The notes under the pieces: generated by a model
Seen by the model: only the letters and a program-made list of their open reading frames with translations
Databases searched by the model: none
Told to the model about the DNA's origin: nothing
Assembly: GCF_009755355.1 (NCBI RefSeq)
Contig: NZ_WQLB01000004.1
Location: forward strand, 124,001 to 188,000
Length of the DNA: 64,000 nucleotides
Direction of reading: 5' to 3'
DNA from: Deinococcus arboris
Lineage (GTDB): Bacteria > Deinococcota > Deinococci > Deinococcales > Deinococcaceae
Made by a program: the position numbers and the translations under genes
Shown here: positions 53,296-63,480 of the stretch, piece after piece
Position numbering within the stretch: the first letter of the stretch is position 1
Layout: each line of letters opens with the position of its first letter

Positions 53296-53477
53296 GCTCT
53301 TGTTGGCGTTGTGAAGTCCTGCTACTGACAGCAGCACCCAGAGCGCTTGGATGAGGAGCCCTCAGCCACTCCGAGACGAAGTGAGCTCAGCAGACAGCGG
53401 CAGAGGTGGACCTGAGGGGTGTGCTTTGACCTCAGGGTGGAACGGGCAGCCGCTCTGACCCCACTTAAATCTTTGCC

Positions 53478-53557
53478 AGCGGTTCAATCTGACCAGAAAA
53501 AAGCAAAATCGGGCTGATGGGCGTGGAGTTGACCAATCGCCTTCAGCGCAGGAACGG
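53478..53557. repeat. Possible remnant of the dispersed repeat, reverse orientation
   Basis: GAAAAAAGCAAAATCGGGCTGATGGGCGTGGAGTTG-type sequence recalls the AGCAAAACGGGTTCCGGGCGTGGAGTTTGC core of copy B (both given in part). Both ends are lost. Confidence 0.35.
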
Positions 53558-53587
53558 TTGGCTCAGCCGCCGCGTACCGCCACCCAA

Positions 53588-54202
53588 GTGACCACGACAC
53601 CCCCGCCCCTCGTTCTGTCTCATCTGACCCTTCAGGCAGCGGGCCGCCCGCTGGCGTGCCTGCCCCATCTCACCCTGAACAGGGGCGAGGTGCTCCATCT
53701 GCTGGGGCCCAACGGCGCAGGCAAAACCACGCTGCTGCGTGTCCTGGCCGGTGAATTACCCGCAACCGGCCGGGCCGAAGTGCTGGGTCCTCCACCGGGA
53801 AGTCTGGCCGCCCGCGCCGCCACCGCCTGGGTGCCGACCCACGCTCCCCTACCCGACGACCTGACCGCTGAGGAAAGCCTGCACTTCACGGCGGCCCTGT
53901 GGCGCCGGCCCGTTCAGCCGCTGCTGACCCTGGCCGCAGCCCTAGGACTGACACGCTGGCTGGGCGCCTGGCCCACAGAACTGTCTCAGGGCACGCGGCA
54001 AAAGGTGGCCCTGAGCGGCGCGCTGGGCCTGCCACTGACCTTGCTGGACGAACCGTTCGGCACACTGGATAGTGCCGCGCGGCAGGTCACGCGAGAGGCC
54101 ATTCAGACTGCCGCCCGCGCCGGCAACGCCTTTATCATCACCACCCACGGCAACGAACTGGCGACTATGGATGTTCAGACGTTGAGCCTGGACAGCGCGT
54201 GA
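53588..54202 (+). CDS. ABC transporter ATP-binding protein
   Basis: A protein of about 204 residues, the ATPase of a two-gene exporter. It has Walker A (LLGPNGAGKTTLLRVLAG), a Q-loop-like region near VPTHAPLPDDLTAEES, the signature ELSQGTRQKVALSGAL and Walker B (LTLLDEPFGTLDS) with the H-loop ITTHGNE. The short length fits CcmA-like ATPases of small exporters. The start is unclear: GTG at 53588 gives the family length, while TTG at 53558 adds ten residues and has AGGAAC upstream. The next gene starts with a 4-bp overlap (GTGA). Confidence 0.85.
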   Translation: MTTTPPPLVLSHLTLQAAGRPLACLPHLTLNRGEVLHLLGPNGAGKTTLLRVLAGELPATGRAEVLGPPPGSLAARAATAWVPTHAPLPDDLTAEESLHFTAALWRRPVQPLLTLAAALGLTRWLGAWPTELSQGTRQKVALSGALGLPLTLLDEPFGTLDSAARQVTREAIQTAARAGNAFIITTHGNELATMDVQTLSLDSA

Positions 54203-54348
54203 AAAGCGGCACTTCACACCACGCCGTCTGGGCGGCCCAGCACCTGACCACCCGCCGGGCCTGGAGCTTTACTGGGCCGCGCAGCGCGCCAGTGGGGTGC
54301 CGCTGCTGGCTGCCTACCTGGGGGCCGCAGGACTGGTCGCCCTGCTGA
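54199..54348 (+). pseudogene. 5' piece of the ABC permease gene, separated by a frameshift
   Basis: From the GTG that overlaps the ATPase stop, the frame reads VKSGTSHHAVWAAQHLTTRRAW, then SFTGPRSAPVG, and soon stops at 54346-54348. This N-terminus looks like that of a membrane permease. Adding one G to the GGGG run at 54294-54297 would join it as APVGVPLLAAYLGAAG to the main reading frame. Confidence 0.55.
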
Positions 54349-55478
54349 GCCTCTGGCAGCTGTACCAGCCTGCACCCTTCGCGCTTCCACTGGGACTGGT
54401 CACACCGGCTATCTGCACGGTTCTGCTGCTGGCGGTGCTCGTCAGCCGCCGCCCGAATGTCGCCCTGACCACAGCCGAATTGGGCTGGCTCCGTTCGCCC
54501 ACGCCGCCCTGGGCGGTCCTGGCCTGGCCCCTTCTCCGAACAGCAGCCCCCTGGTTAGGCGCAGGGCTTCTGGGCGGCGCGGCCTTGCTGGCGGTCAGTC
54601 TTCCAGCCTGGCCTGTGGCGGCGGCCCTGCCTGGCCTCGCCGCTGCCGTGCCGGTCCTTCAGGCGGCGAGCCACGCGCAGCGACTCACCGCCAGCCGCCG
54701 CGTCCGGTTGCTGCTCACGGTGCTCCTGCCCCTTCTGGGACCGCTGCACCCCCTTGGGCTCATGGTCGGCGGGCTCCTGACGCTTCTCGCTGGCGGCTTC
54801 ATCTGGAAGCAGACGCTGCGTTCAGCCCTGCCCCCACGCCTGCTGCGACTGCTGGAGGTGCAGGCCGTGCAGGCCAGAACCCGGCGGCTGGGCCTGCCGC
54901 TCCTGGCGGTCAATGCCGATGGCCTGCGGCCCGCACGGCGGTGGACCGTGAAGCCGCCTGTCCACCCCACGCCAGCCCGGATCCTGCTCTGGCGGGCCAC
55001 CTTGCCTCTCCTGACCTCTCCAGCGGCGGTGCTGCCGACCCTGCTGGGTGGCCTGGCCCTGGCCGCCGGGCTGCCCGGCCTGATGGGCCCATGTCTGGCC
55101 GCCGGACTGCGGGGGCTGCCAGCGCTGCCCCCGCCAGCAGCCCCGGTGCCCGCGTCCAAGGCCCTGTGGTGGAGCCTGCTGCCCAGCGGTCTCACACTAG
55201 GCACGGTGTGTGCGGTAGGCGCACTGCTGGCAGGCGCCCACTTGTCCCTGACCTTCAGTGCGGGACTGGCGTCCTGGCTGGCCCTCGCCGTGTTCCACTG
55301 GCTGGGGGGCAGCTGCCCCACGGCTGGGGCCGGTGTCCGGATACAGCTGGAACTGGGTGCAGGGTTAACCCCTGGCATTCTGACGGCGACATGCGTAGGC
55401 CTGGGCTTACCCGGCCTGGCCCCATTGGCTCTGCTGGGACTGGGCCTGCTGGCACTGCTGGTGAGCCCTCTGACTTGA
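54297..55478 (+). CDS. ABC exporter permease subunit (possibly frameshifted at its 5' end)
   Basis: A 393-codon frame for a very hydrophobic membrane protein with about ten transmembrane segments, rich in Leu, Ala and Gly. No named family is recognised beyond its role as partner of the ATPase just upstream. It can start at GTG 54297, but that GTG has no ribosome site, whereas a coupled GTG at 54199 begins a 30-residue sequence that fits as its N-terminus. The two differ by one base in a G4 run. So the gene may be broken, phase-variable, or misread by one base. Confidence 0.7.
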   Translation: MPLLAAYLGAAGLVALLSLWQLYQPAPFALPLGLVTPAICTVLLLAVLVSRRPNVALTTAELGWLRSPTPPWAVLAWPLLRTAAPWLGAGLLGGAALLAVSLPAWPVAAALPGLAAAVPVLQAASHAQRLTASRRVRLLLTVLLPLLGPLHPLGLMVGGLLTLLAGGFIWKQTLRSALPPRLLRLLEVQAVQARTRRLGLPLLAVNADGLRPARRWTVKPPVHPTPARILLWRATLPLLTSPAAVLPTLLGGLALAAGLPGLMGPCLAAGLRGLPALPPPAAPVPASKALWWSLLPSGLTLGTVCAVGALLAGAHLSLTFSAGLASWLALAVFHWLGGSCPTAGAGVRIQLELGAGLTPGILTATCVGLGLPGLAPLALLGLGLLALLVSPLT

Positions 55479-55594
55479 TGCTCACAGCGGAATCCTGAGC
55501 GGCCAAGAGTAGCAAAGTCCGTGACAGAAAGAGGCAGCGGCGTAGGCGGAAGTGAAGGGCGAACAGCACCCCTCAACCGAACTGGCCGCCGCTG

Positions 55595-56677
55595 TCAGGG
55601 CACTCGTATGGTCGTCAGCATGGCAAAGTGGTCGCTGATTTTGGGCCTGTCCTGGCGAATGCGGTCGCCCGTGTGGGCCAACCCCGCCGAGTAGAAGAAA
55701 TAGTCAATGGTGCGGTCGGGTTGCCCCACCGCCGGGTCGTTCGGGAAGTGGGTGTAGTACCTCTCCTCCCCTGTCTCAATCTGCGCCTCGCTGGGAAAGG
55801 ACTCGTAAGCGTCCATCAGGGGCTTCAGTTCGGTCTGAGGATTGAAATAGGCGCGTTCCCGCTCGCGCAGGCGCGTGTACGCCCCCGCTGTGCCCAGCAG
55901 GTTGAAGTCGCCGCCCATCAGCCAGGGGCCTGGTGTGCCGCCCAGCAACTCGCCCACCGCCGCCACCTGCCTGTGCATGGTGTCGCAGCCCTGGGCAAAG
56001 GCGTCCATATGCGTCTGGTAGGCGGTCAGGGGCGGGCCGCCCTGAACAGGCAAGGTGACGCCCAGCACGGCGCGCTTGAAGTTAAAGGCCACTGTCACTG
56101 GGTCGCCGCAGATGCGCGGCAGGGCGTACCGGGTCGCCCCCTCCAGGCGGAAGCGGCTGAGGGTGCCCAGGCTCAGGCCCACCTCGCCCATGATGCTGGG
56201 GTGGGGCACAAACGCAGCGCGGTGATAGTACGCGGTGGCCGCGCAGGGATAGGCCCCGCCCAGCCGCGCCTGAAGCTGGGCCAGCTGGTCGGCGTGGTCG
56301 GTGCGCTTGCTGTCGCGGTCCAGCTCCTGGAGCAGGATCAGGTCAGGGTTTTCCTGGTGAATCACAGCCACCACCTCGGTCAGGGTGCGCGCCAGGCTTT
56401 CGGGAGTGGGGCGGGTATCGGGACCGTCGCCCGCCAGAGTGTCGTAAAAGAACACGTACCCGCGCCCGGCCAGATACTGCACGTTCCAGCTCAGCACCTT
56501 GACCGCCTGACCTCTCTGCAGGGTCGGCGTGGTGGCCGGGCAGGTGAGGTCAGCCGCCTGCACAGCTTTGGGGTGGTCGGTCAGGGCGTAGACCAGGCCC
56601 ACCAGTGCCGCCACCAGCACCGCCAGACCCAGCAGAGCGCGCGGCCACCACCGCGCCCGGCGAGATTGAAGTCGCAT
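55595..56677 (-). CDS. Endonuclease/exonuclease/phosphatase-family protein, membrane anchored
   Basis: A 360-residue protein with one N-terminal transmembrane segment (about residues 12-32) and an EEP-fold catalytic domain facing outward. Marks are VKVLSWNVQYLAG, PDLILLQELDRDS (metal-binding Glu), AYQTHMDAFAQG, WLMGGDFNLLGT and the final DRTIDYFFYSAG and ISDHFAMLTTI, the standard Asn, Asp and His catalytic set. It may hydrolyse nucleic acid, a phospholipid or another phosphodiester; the substrate is unknown. Confidence 0.88.
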   Translation of the reverse strand: MRLQSRRARWWPRALLGLAVLVAALVGLVYALTDHPKAVQAADLTCPATTPTLQRGQAVKVLSWNVQYLAGRGYVFFYDTLAGDGPDTRPTPESLARTLTEVVAVIHQENPDLILLQELDRDSKRTDHADQLAQLQARLGGAYPCAATAYYHRAAFVPHPSIMGEVGLSLGTLSRFRLEGATRYALPRICGDPVTVAFNFKRAVLGVTLPVQGGPPLTAYQTHMDAFAQGCDTMHRQVAAVGELLGGTPGPWLMGGDFNLLGTAGAYTRLRERERAYFNPQTELKPLMDAYESFPSEAQIETGEERYYTHFPNDPAVGQPDRTIDYFFYSAGLAHTGDRIRQDRPKISDHFAMLTTIRVP

Positions 56678-56768
56678 GTTGAGGGCAGTGTAACGAATTT
56701 CCTGGCCTTTCCCAGACCCAGGCGGGCTGCTCGGCGGCCTGCTGGCATGAGGTGAATGACGCAGGCTC

Positions 56769-56774
56769 TACAGT
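56769..56774 (+). promoter_or_regulatory. -10 element (TACAGT), leaderless start of the ArsB-type gene
   Basis: TACAGT, then 6 nt, then the GTG at 56781. Confidence 0.5.
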
Positions 56775-56780
56775 GCAGGC

Positions 56781-58064
56781 GTGCTGGCCGCGCTGCTTAT
56801 TCTTGTAACCGTCGGTCTGGTGATCTGGCGGCCCTCTGGCCTGGGACCGGCGCGCGCCGCGACACTGGGGGCCCTGACCGCCCTGATGACTGGCGTGGTC
56901 CCGCTCAGCGCTCTGCCCGCGTTGTGGCAGGCCACCTGGAACGCCACGCTGACCCTGGTGGGCCTGATGGTCCTGAGCCTGCTGCTGGACGCGGCCGGCC
57001 TGTTCCGGTTGGGCGCGCTGTACGTGGCCCACTGGGGCGGCGGCAGTGGCCGGCGGCTGCTGGCCCTGCTGGTGGGGCTTAGCGCCCTGGTCGCTGCCCT
57101 GTTTGCCAACGACGGCGGCGTGCTGATCCTCACGCCCATCGTGCTGGAACTGGCGGCGCTGCTCAGGCTGAACCGGGCCGCCACCCTGGCCCTGGCCCTG
57201 GCCGTGGGCTTTGTGGTTGACGCCGCCAGCCTGCCGCTGACGATCAGCAATCTGACCAACCTGCTGGCCGCCGACGCCTTTGGGCTGGGGTTTTCTGGCT
57301 ATGCCCACGTGATGGTGCCCGTCAATCTGGCGGTGGTGCTGGCCTGTTTCCTGACCCTGCTGCTGGTGTATGGCCGGCAACTCCCCCAGCGTTACGACCC
57401 TGCTGACCTGCCTGAGCCGCGCAGCGCCGTTCACTCCTGGGCTGTGTGCCGCGCCGGCGTGGTCGCGGCGCCCTTCTTGCTGGCCGGCGCCTTTCTGGCC
57501 GAAGACCACGGCATTCCCATCAGCGCGGTGGTCGGGGCCTGCGCCGCTGGGGTGTGGCTGGTGGCGGCGCTGGGGCGGCAGGTGGACAGCCGCGCGGTGG
57601 TCCGGACGGCTCCCTGGAACGTGGTGATGTTCAGTCTGGCCATGTTCACCGTGGTCTCGGGGCTGCGGGAAGCCGGGCTCAGCGGTCACTACGGCGACTG
57701 GCTGGCCAGCTGGGCCGCGCGGGGTGAAGGCGCAGGGGTGCTGGCGTCCGGGCTCAGCGTGGCGGCCCTCAGTGCTGGCCTGAACAACCTGCCCGCGCTC
57801 CTGATTGCCCTCCTGGGCCTGCAGGAAGCCGGCGTCACCGGGGCGGCGCGGGACGCCCTGGTGTACGGCGCCGTGGTCGGCGCCAACATCGGCCCCAAGC
57901 TGACACCCATTGGCAGCCTCGCCACCCTGCTGTGGCTGCACGTGCTGCGCGGGCGCGGCCTGGACGTGAGCTGGGGCGACTACCTGCGCGCCGGGCTGCG
58001 CCTCACGCCCCCCGTGCTGCTGGCGGGGCTGCTGGCCCTGTGGCTGCGGCTGGCCCTGGGCTAA
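56781..58064 (+). CDS. ArsB/NhaD-type anion permease
   Basis: A 427-residue inner-membrane carrier with about 11 transmembrane segments. The pattern ALFANDGGVLILTPIVLEL, LTISNLTNLLAADAF and VGANIGPKLTPIGSLATLLWLHVLRGRG is that of the ArsB arsenite/antimonite exporters. No arsR, arsC or arsA is nearby, so arsenite export is likely by family but not shown by context. The start is GTG with TACAGT 6 nt upstream. Confidence 0.85.
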   Translation: MLAALLILVTVGLVIWRPSGLGPARAATLGALTALMTGVVPLSALPALWQATWNATLTLVGLMVLSLLLDAAGLFRLGALYVAHWGGGSGRRLLALLVGLSALVAALFANDGGVLILTPIVLELAALLRLNRAATLALALAVGFVVDAASLPLTISNLTNLLAADAFGLGFSGYAHVMVPVNLAVVLACFLTLLLVYGRQLPQRYDPADLPEPRSAVHSWAVCRAGVVAAPFLLAGAFLAEDHGIPISAVVGACAAGVWLVAALGRQVDSRAVVRTAPWNVVMFSLAMFTVVSGLREAGLSGHYGDWLASWAARGEGAGVLASGLSVAALSAGLNNLPALLIALLGLQEAGVTGAARDALVYGAVVGANIGPKLTPIGSLATLLWLHVLRGRGLDVSWGDYLRAGLRLTPPVLLAGLLALWLRLALG

Positions 58065-58067
58065 CCT
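58062..58067 (+). promoter_or_regulatory. -10 element (TAACCT), leaderless start
   Basis: TAACCT overlaps the stop of the ArsB-type gene and lies 6 nt before the GTG at 58074. Confidence 0.45.
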
Positions 58068-58073
58068 GAGCGC

Positions 58074-58493
58074 GTGAAGAGCCGTATTCTGGGGCCCTTG
58101 CTGACACTGCTGGTCCTGCTGGCTGGGGCCGCCTGGTGGCAGTCCGGGGCGCGCTGGCGAGGGGCCCTGTACTGCGCCGAGCAGCCGGGCCAGGTCTGGG
58201 GCGTGGGCCCTGTCCCTGCCGGTGCCACCCCCCTCTGTCCTGAATCAAGCAGCGTAAGGGCCGAGGTGCGCCGGGGTGACACCCGAATCGAGCAGTATCT
58301 GTTCGCCGACTGGCAGCCCGAAACGCTGCTCCGGCTGCTGGAAGCAGGGGGCTTTACCCGCCTGTCCACCCGCCCTGACGACGGCATTCAGTTCGAGGCT
58401 GTCCTGACGCGCGGCCGCGAGCGTGTCCTGTATATCGCTGAACACCGGGGCGGGGGCACGCTGGTCAGCCTGGGCAGCACGCCCCTGCGTTAA
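58074..58493 (+). CDS. Hypothetical exported or membrane-anchored protein, 139 aa
   Basis: Unrecognised. It starts MKSRILGPLLTLLVLLAGAAWWQSG, a signal peptide or membrane anchor, followed by a soluble domain of about 110 residues with two Cys (YCAEQPG and PLCPES) that could form a disulfide. The second half (LLRLLEAGGFTRLSTRPDDGIQFEAVLTRGRERVLYIAEHRGG, in pieces) looks alpha/beta. GTG start, 9 bp after the ArsB-type gene. Confidence 0.65.
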   Translation: MKSRILGPLLTLLVLLAGAAWWQSGARWRGALYCAEQPGQVWGVGPVPAGATPLCPESSSVRAEVRRGDTRIEQYLFADWQPETLLRLLEAGGFTRLSTRPDDGIQFEAVLTRGRERVLYIAEHRGGGTLVSLGSTPLR

Positions 58494-58533
58494 AAAAGGC
58501 CAGATGGCCGATGCCAGCAGGCCGTTTGTGCGC

Positions 58534-58539
58534 TAAACT
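58534..58539 (+). promoter_or_regulatory. -10 element (TAAACT) of the leuS leader transcript
   Basis: TAAACT is followed by 7 nt and the ATG of the leader peptide, so the transcript should begin at or next to that ATG. Confidence 0.6.
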
Positions 58540-58546
58540 GCCTCCC

Positions 58547-58588
58547 ATGATCCGCTCTGCACTTCTCAGCCGGGGACGCCTCGACTAG
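58547..58588 (+). CDS. Putative leaderless leucine leader peptide of leuS
   Basis: A 13-codon frame, MIRSALLSRGRLD, that ends at TAG. Three codons are Leu (CTT, CTC, CTC), none of them the CTG that dominates in this window. Its ATG lies 7 nt after TAAACT. The codons just after the Leu pair form the 5' arm of a 12-bp hairpin whose other arm overlaps an intrinsic terminator. The position upstream of leucyl-tRNA synthetase gives the Leu codons a clear meaning. No data show translation. Confidence 0.6.
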   Translation: MIRSALLSRGRLD

Positions 58589-58638
58589 CCTCACCGCTAC
58601 GTTCGAGCGTCCCCGGCTGCGTGCCGGGGCGTTTTTTT
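58568..58638 (+). promoter_or_regulatory. Candidate leuS attenuator: two mutually exclusive hairpins, the second a terminator
   Basis: Hairpin 1: AGCCGGGGACGC (58568-58579) pairs perfectly with GCGTCCCCGGCT (58607-58618); inside it TCGA/TCGA and TAGC/GCTA can extend the stem. Hairpin 2: CGTCCCCGGC (58608-58617) pairs with GCCGGGGCG (58623-58631) with one bulged T and is followed by seven T. The two share 58608-58617, so only one can form. Hairpin 1 is therefore an antiterminator and begins within the leader peptide. Confidence 0.65.
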
Positions 58639-58712
58639 GCTGATGGCTGAAGGAACAAGTCACGTCCCCTGTCACCCCTCAGTCCCCCTTGCCCTCAAAG
58701 GAGCCCTGTCCC

Positions 58713-61550
<2,838 letters not shown>

Positions 61551-61562
61551 GCCTTTGTTCCG

Positions 61563-61605
61563 GGCGGCTGTCCTCCAAATCACAGAGGACAGCCGCCTTG
61601 TCTTT
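61563..61605. terminator. Strong terminator after leuS
   Basis: A 13-bp perfect stem (GGCGGCTGTCCTC with GAGGACAGCCGCC), 9-nt loop and TTGTCTTT. It lies between converging genes. Confidence 0.85.
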
Positions 61606-62440
61606 AGCCCTCTACGCTCAGCAGCACCAGATGGCCGTGGGGTGACCTGGCGGTGGGCTGACCCTGGGTACACACTAGAAACTGGCCGTCAGGACTCCAG
61701 GCCGGAAAGCTATGAGGGTCACCAGAGGTCACTTGCGCCCGCGTCCTATCCTGCAAGTCCATGACCCAGATTTGCTCCTGGCCGCTCAGGGCCGAAGTGA
61801 AGGCCAGCCAGCGGCCATCTGGTGAGGGGAAAGGCGTGACGTAAGGCGTGCTTTCGTCCTCGGCACTGAGGCATTCACGCAGAGCCCCAGGCACCAACGC
61901 CTGCCGGTAAAGTCGGTGGCCGTCCTGATCAGCGCCGTGATAGATGAAACCCTGGCCATCTGCCAGCGGCCAAGGCTGATCCTGTACTCCCGGCGCCTGG
62001 GTCAAGCGGTTCACCTGGCCACTTTCGTCCAGGCTGCAGATAAACGCCTCGTCCTCTGACGGCTGCTGAAAAAACAGCAGCGGCCCCTGCCCATCCGGCG
62101 GCAGGGCCGGCCCATGACAGGGTGCTGGGCCAGACAGCAGCAGGCTCACCCGGCCGGCCACACTCTGAAACAAAGCGGGCGGCCCCTCCCGGTCACTGAC
62201 AAACACAAACGCCTCTGGGTCCCGGAAGGCCGCCCGGCCCGTGGTGTTGTGGCCTGGGGTCTCATCCAGCGGCACTTCCCGCAGGTCTGTCCCGTCTAGC
62301 GTCAGGCGGTACAGCCGCCGCACCTGGCCCGACAGCCGCTCGAACACGACAGCCTGGCTGTCAGGCGTCCAGATGGTACGCAGGTCTGTTCCGGGACCTG
62401 CGGTCAGGGACCTGGGCTCGCCAAAGCGTGGCAGGGGCAT
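61604..62440 (-). CDS. TolB-like beta-propeller protein (PD40 repeats)
   Basis: A 278-residue protein made of WD40-like/PD40 repeats: TIWTPDSQAVVFERLSGQVRRLYRL, FRDPEAFVFVSDREGPPALF, PFPSPDGRWLAFTSALSGQEQIWVMDL and FPAWSPDGQFLVCTQG. There is no signal peptide at the chosen start, so it may be cytoplasmic. Function is unknown; such propellers serve in binding or in peptidases. TAGGGT 5 nt before the ATG at 62440 decides the start; the open frame further upstream runs into a repeat copy. Confidence 0.8.
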   Translation of the reverse strand: MPLPRFGEPRSLTAGPGTDLRTIWTPDSQAVVFERLSGQVRRLYRLTLDGTDLREVPLDETPGHNTTGRAAFRDPEAFVFVSDREGPPALFQSVAGRVSLLLSGPAPCHGPALPPDGQGPLLFFQQPSEDEAFICSLDESGQVNRLTQAPGVQDQPWPLADGQGFIYHGADQDGHRLYRQALVPGALRECLSAEDESTPYVTPFPSPDGRWLAFTSALSGQEQIWVMDLQDRTRAQVTSGDPHSFPAWSPDGQFLVCTQGQPTARSPHGHLVLLSVEG

Positions 62441-62445
62441 ACCCG

Positions 62446-62451
62446 ACCCTA
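62446..62451 (-). promoter_or_regulatory. -10 element (TAGGGT), leaderless start of the propeller gene
   Basis: TAGGGT on the minus strand, 5 nt before the ATG at 62440. Confidence 0.45.
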
Positions 62452-62461
62452 CACGGACGCC

Positions 62462-62603
62462 GATCTCATCAGCTGTAAAAACAATAAATTCCGAGTGGGC
62501 TTGGAAAGCTGCGGCCAAGAGCAAGAGAAGCGGGTTCCAGGCATGGAACTGGCAAAGAGGTCACTTCTCGATGGGCGAACGACACAGGCGGAAACCGCGT
62601 TAC
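62462..62603 (-). repeat. Dispersed repeat, copy F (long form, degenerate)
   Basis: Read on the minus strand it begins GTAACGCGGTTTCCGCCTGT and keeps TTCCATGCCTGGAACCCGCT and GCCGCAGCTTTCCAAGCCC, the block of copies D and G. Its other end, near the propeller gene, is degraded. Confidence 0.55.
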
Positions 62604-62690
62604 CGACTTTCTGGCTGCTCTTGCCTTGAGTGCGGGACAAGAGACCGGGCAGCGCCTGGACACGGCGCCGCCCGGCTCAGGTGCTCCCGC

Positions 62691-63425
62691 TTACATCAGG
62701 CTGCGAATGCGGCCTTCCAGTTCGCGGGCCACCGCGTCAGAGCCGGCTTGCAAGGTCTGGCTGCTCAGGTGCCAGTTGCCTTTGCGCTCCGTCTCGCTGG
62801 TAAAGATGCTCGCCATGCCAGTGGCGCGGCGGTCAACCTCTAGAATCACGTCCAGGCCGCCCATCTGCGGGAAAATCATCATCTCGATTTCCGCAATCTT
62901 GTACTGGCCGTAGGGCGGGCGGAAGCTGATTTCCTGGGCGATGCGGCCGTGGTGGTATTCCACCTCGCTGCCTGACAGCTGAAATCCCAGCTGCTGCGCG
63001 GCCATGAACAGGGTTTCCATCTCGCGGCTGGGCAGAATCTGGAGGGTGTCCTGGTCGCCGGGGTCGGCGGCGCCTGCAATGTCGGCGTCGGTGGCCAGCC
63101 AGACCGAGGTGCCGCTGAGGGTCAGGGGCGTGCCCGCAGGCACAGGAATGCTGAAGGGGAATTCGCGGCGCTCGCCTGGGCGCAGGTCGAAGCCCGGCAC
63201 CACGGCCACCTTGCTGAGCTGGTGGTGAACATAGGTGTCATCGTGCTTGTAGCGGGTCGCCAGGCCCAGGTTAATGCGCTCAATGCGCTGGTCCACGCCT
63301 CCGCCCGTCACGACGATCACGCCGTTGACACTCTCGCCAATGCGCACAGCGGGGTTCTGCACCTGGGCGTCCACGCGCGCGCCACCCACACCGACTGCGG
63401 CCATCATCCGTTTTAAGAATCCCAT
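62691..63425 (-). CDS. Spo0M-family sporulation-control-like protein
   Basis: A 244-residue arrestin-fold protein. It begins MGFLKRMMAAVGVGGARVDAQ and has VRIGESVNGVIVVTGGGVDQRIERINLGLATRY (in pieces), FPFSIPVPAGTPLTLSGTSVWLATDADIAGA and ISFRPPYGQYKIAEIEMMIFP, the pattern of Bacillus Spo0M. This organism does not sporulate, so a more general role in membrane or stress biology is likely. GGGAGGAGT just before the ATG at 63425 decides the start. Confidence 0.9.
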   Translation of the reverse strand: MGFLKRMMAAVGVGGARVDAQVQNPAVRIGESVNGVIVVTGGGVDQRIERINLGLATRYKHDDTYVHHQLSKVAVVPGFDLRPGERREFPFSIPVPAGTPLTLSGTSVWLATDADIAGAADPGDQDTLQILPSREMETLFMAAQQLGFQLSGSEVEYHHGRIAQEISFRPPYGQYKIAEIEMMIFPQMGGLDVILEVDRRATGMASIFTSETERKGNWHLSSQTLQAGSDAVARELEGRIRSLM

Positions 63426-63480
63426 ACTCCTCCCTGTACGCCCCAGGCGCGTGAATAGTTCCGAAGATGACGTTTGGAGT

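Noticed and set aside
58540..58712. T-box riboswitch ahead of leuS
   Set aside because: The conserved T-box antiterminator sequence and the long stem I with a specifier loop are absent; the short region instead holds a peptide frame and two hairpins.
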